Below are positions 4,840 to 6,105 of a stretch of 6,105 nt of DNA, one piece after another. A program made the position numbers and the translations under genes. The stretch's first letter is position 1; every line of letters begins with the position of its first letter. Source of the stretch: Actinomycetota bacterium (GTDB lineage: Bacteria; Actinomycetota; Actinomycetes; Nanopelagicales; Nanopelagicaceae). The notes beneath the pieces were generated by a model. The model was not told where the DNA came from, ran no database searches, and was given only the letters and a program-made list of their open reading frames with translations. The stretch is taken from the NCBI GenBank assembly GCA_009701945.1, contig WLJF01000046.1:1-6105 (forward strand), written 5' to 3'.

Positions 4840-6105
4840 ATGGCAACACCAGAGAAGGTGCTCGATCCCGAAGCTCGAATCGCCAAATTACTTGATGACG
4901 GTAATTTTGAATTACTCCTTCCTCGCACCGATTGCGGAATGGTTGCAGCAACTGGTCTTGTTAAAGGAAATAAAGTTGTTGTCTTCGCATCTGACCCCAC
5001 AATTAAAGGTGGCGCACTCGGCATTGAAGGCTCGCAAGTTATTGTGCAGGCGTATCGCGCAGCGATGGGTGCACAAGTTCCTGTCATTGGAATTTGGCAT
5101 TCAGGCGGTGCGCGTTTAAGTGATGGCGTTGCATCCCTCAACGCATTCGGTGAAGTCTTCCAAGCGATGGTCACAGCAAGTGGTCGCATTCCACAACTCT
5201 CATTAGTACTTGGTCCCACAGCTGGAGGCGGTGCTTACGGTCCAGCCCTCACGGACATCGTCGTCCTTGCACCTGAAGGACGGATCTTTGTTACGGGCCC
5301 TGATGTCGTGAAATCTGTAACGGGAGATATCGTCGATATGGCACTGCTCGGTGGACCAGAGGCGCATAGTAAGAATTCCGGTGTTGCTCACGTCATCGCA
5401 CCTTCTGAAGATATTGCCTATAGCGAGATTCAAGATCTTGTATCCCTCTTTGCTAATCAAGGCTTAATGTCGCCGCACGTTGAAGATGTGAAGCTTGCCC
5501 ATTTAGTTCCAGATTCTGCAAAGCGTATTTATGAAGTGCATCCGCTGGTTGATGCCATTCTCGATAAAGATGGCGAAAAGTTAGAGCTCCTTGATATGTG
5601 GGCCGAGAACATGACAACAGTTATTGGCCGTCTCGGTGGTCGCACAGTGGGAGTTATCGCAAATAATCCACAAGTAATTGGCGGAGTCCTTGACTCAGCG
5701 GCAGGTGAGAAGGCAGCGCGCTTTGTTCGCACCTGTGATGCCTTTGGAATTCCACTTGTTGTTATTGCCGATGTGACTGGCTTCTTGCCAGGCATCGGCC
5801 AAGAGTGGGAAGGCGCTGTGCGCCGCGGTGCGAAGTTGCTTCACGCATTTGCTGAAGCTGTTGTTCCTCGCGTTACCGTCATTACTCGCAAGGCATATGG
5901 TGGAGCCTTTGTTGCAATGAACTCAAAGTCTCTCGGTGCCACTCGCGTATTTGCATGGCCTCAAGCAGAAGTCTCCGTCATGGGCGCAGTTGCTGCTGTG
6001 CGCGTTCTGCACCGCAGACTTCTTGCAGATCTTCCCGCTGAACAACGCGAAGGCATGGAGCTTGAGCTTGCTGCAGAGCATGAGAAGGTTTCAGGCGGTG
6101 TTGCT
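4840..6105 (+). CDS. Acyl-CoA (acetyl/propionyl-CoA) carboxylase carboxyltransferase beta subunit, AccD6-like; 3' end cut by window
   Basis: This is the carboxyltransferase subunit of a biotin-dependent acyl-CoA carboxylase. It moves the carboxyl group from biotin on an alpha subunit (not in this window) to acetyl- or propionyl-CoA; malonyl-CoA would feed FabD. The frame is open from ATG 4840 to the window edge, 422 residues visible. M. tuberculosis AccD6 is about 470, so roughly 50 residues are missing. Both crotonase-fold halves are present. The N-terminal oxyanion-hole loop is GPTAGGGAYGPALTD (around residues 126-140), and the C-terminal one is RKAYGGAF (residues 350-357). FVTGPDVVKSVTG and the IWHSGGARL segment are also typical. 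There is no four-cysteine zinc domain, so it is not the E. coli AccD type. Val358 stands where propionyl-specific PccB has Asp and the broader AccB has Ile, favouring acetyl-CoA use. The position after fabF matches accD6 in mycobacteria. The start rests on homology and the leaderless -10 box. Confidence 0.93.
   Translation, partial: MATPEKVLDPEARIAKLLDDGNFELLLPRTDCGMVAATGLVKGNKVVVFASDPTIKGGALGIEGSQVIVQAYRAAMGAQVPVIGIWHSGGARLSDGVASLNAFGEVFQAMVTASGRIPQLSLVLGPTAGGGAYGPALTDIVVLAPEGRIFVTGPDVVKSVTGDIVDMALLGGPEAHSKNSGVAHVIAPSEDIAYSEIQDLVSLFANQGLMSPHVEDVKLAHLVPDSAKRIYEVHPLVDAILDKDGEKLELLDMWAENMTTVIGRLGGRTVGVIANNPQVIGGVLDSAAGEKAARFVRTCDAFGIPLVVIADVTGFLPGIGQEWEGAVRRGAKLLHAFAEAVVPRVTVITRKAYGGAFVAMNSKSLGATRVFAWPQAEVSVMGAVAAVRVLHRRLLADLPAEQREGMELELAAEHEKVSGGVA

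Noticed and set aside
4827..5219. Reverse-strand open frame of 130 codons at the start of the carboxyltransferase gene
   Set aside because: It is antisense to a clear coding region, with no domain-like sequence and no independent context.
1..6105. A previously undescribed system, mobile element, CRISPR array or RNA gene
   Set aside because: Every stretch over about 100 bases is covered by a recognised housekeeping gene with intact catalytic residues. No transposase, integrase, terminal repeats, spaced direct repeats or tRNA-like folds were seen.

Overview
The window holds six protein genes, all on the + strand and tightly packed. They match a core fatty-acid synthesis locus of a streamlined actinobacterium. 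The order fabD-fabH-acpP-fabF followed by an AccD6-type carboxyltransferase is an actinobacterial arrangement (compare Streptomyces fabD-fabH-acpP-fabF and Mycobacterium fabD-acpM-kasA-kasB-accD6). Base composition looks close to balanced by eye, far below the high GC of Streptomyces or Mycobacterium, and spacers are very short. That combination suggests a small-genome aquatic actinobacterium such as the freshwater acI group (Nanopelagicales). This placement is an inference from gene order, protein flavour and composition, not from a marker gene.

Layout: 2-1270 is the C-terminal part of a GlgX-type glycogen debranching enzyme, cut by the left edge. After 17 bases comes fabD (1288-2196, malonyl-CoA:ACP transacylase). 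It overlaps fabH (2196-3221, KAS III) by one base in a TAATG junction. A 102-base spacer, the only real intergenic region, carries small inverted repeats and a good Shine-Dalgarno for acpP (3324-3572, acyl carrier protein). Then follow fabF (3592-4830, KAS II) and, nine bases later, a biotin-dependent acyl-CoA carboxylase beta subunit (4840-6105, cut by the right edge).

The five right-hand genes form one pathway. The carboxyltransferase makes malonyl-CoA, FabD loads it onto AcpP, FabH starts chains from an acyl-CoA primer, and FabF elongates them. The reductases and dehydratase (FabG, FabI, FabZ or equivalents) and the biotin-carrying alpha subunit are not in the window. GlgX belongs to glycogen breakdown and is probably a positional neighbour rather than a pathway partner.

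All catalytic residues I could check are intact, and no frameshift, mobile element, RNA gene or CRISPR array was seen. The most interesting details are regulatory: fabD and the carboxyltransferase gene share a TAnnnTAAAGnC block directly before the ATG, fitting leaderless promoters, whereas fabH and acpP have clear Shine-Dalgarno sites. I see no undescribed system here; it is an ordinary housekeeping region.
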